A stretch of 6,006 bases of DNA from contig DCIO01000090.1 of the NCBI GenBank assembly GCA_002315885.1, positions 1 to 6,006 of the forward strand, written 5' to 3'. Source of the DNA: Lentisphaeria bacterium UBA1724. Its GTDB lineage: Bacteria; Verrucomicrobiota; Lentisphaeria; Oligosphaerales; Oligosphaeraceae. Each line of letters begins with the position of its first letter. Position 1 is the stretch's first letter. The notes beneath the pieces were generated by a model. The model worked only from the letters and a program-made list of their open reading frames with translations, was not told where the DNA came from and made no database searches. A program made the translations under genes and the position numbers. This document shows, in pieces, positions 5,946 through 6,006 of the stretch.

Positions 5946-6006
5946 CTTCACCCAGATTGCCTCGGAGATTGCATCCCGGGGCTTTATCGGCTGCGCCGAA
6001 ACATCC
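5937..6006 (-). CDS. Possible 3' end of a convergent gene (partial)
   Basis: On the minus strand one frame is open from the window edge to a TAG at 5939-5937. It reads DVSAQPIKPRDAISEAIWV, then KLL, then stop, in codons that mostly end in G or C. This would overlap the last nine bases of the large + strand gene. Tight convergent ends also occur at 1144/1147 in this window. Only about 22 codons are visible, no family can be named, and other frames are also open over this short distance. Tentative. Confidence 0.3.
   Translation of the reverse strand, partial: DVSAQPIKPRDAISEAIWVKLL

Noticed and set aside
5989..5999. CGGC-TGC-GCCG hairpin just after the large gene
   Set aside because: The stem is only four pairs and no T-run follows, so it does not qualify as an intrinsic terminator.

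Overview
The window suggests a fairly GC-rich bacterium of polysaccharide-degrading habit. The coding regions favour G/C at third codon positions. The dominant gene encodes a secreted multi-domain glycosidase-like protein with N-terminal NLLxNPSF-type jelly rolls and a C-terminal WIWYPG-type beta-sandwich. I associate that architecture with the Planctomycetes-Verrucomicrobia-Lentisphaerae group, perhaps Lentisphaerota. This taxonomic guess is inference from style, not a database match. No mobile element, RNA gene or CRISPR array was recognised.

Layout. Bases 1-301 hold no intact gene. They begin with a 9-bp tandem repeat (TCCTATAAG, about 2.7 copies), carry a minus-strand stretch that looks like the decayed 3' end of a gene (about 21-218), and end in an AT-rich leader with a Shine-Dalgarno site. 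A metallo-beta-lactamase-fold hydrolase of the PhnP-like type follows at 302-1144 (+). It ends only 2 bp from the stop of a convergent gene. The minus-strand pair 2528-2226 and 2229-1147 encodes a 100-residue single-pass membrane protein and a cytoplasmic class C beta-lactamase-like serine hydrolase. The two overlap by ATGA and so form a translationally coupled operon. A divergent intergenic region at 2529-2654 contains a perfect TATAAT box on the + strand. It leads into the 1096-codon (or 1081-codon) secreted protein ending at 5945 (+). The last 61 bases may contain the 3' end of another convergent minus-strand gene.

How the parts may work together. The large exported protein has three carbohydrate-binding-like domains, an Ig-like spacer, a clan-GH-A-like TIM barrel with a VDEP acid/base candidate and two further beta-domains. 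It would act on an extracellular or periplasmic glycan. The serine hydrolase could remove ester groups from small molecules in the cytosol, with its small membrane partner nearby, but no direct link to the glycosidase is shown beyond the shared divergent promoter region. The MBL hydrolase is probably independent housekeeping or nucleotide/phosphodiester chemistry.

The best candidates for novelty are the TIM-barrel family, which has Gln where a clan-A nucleophile Glu is expected, and the coupled small membrane protein/serine hydrolase pair. Nothing here clearly amounts to a new defence or mobile system.
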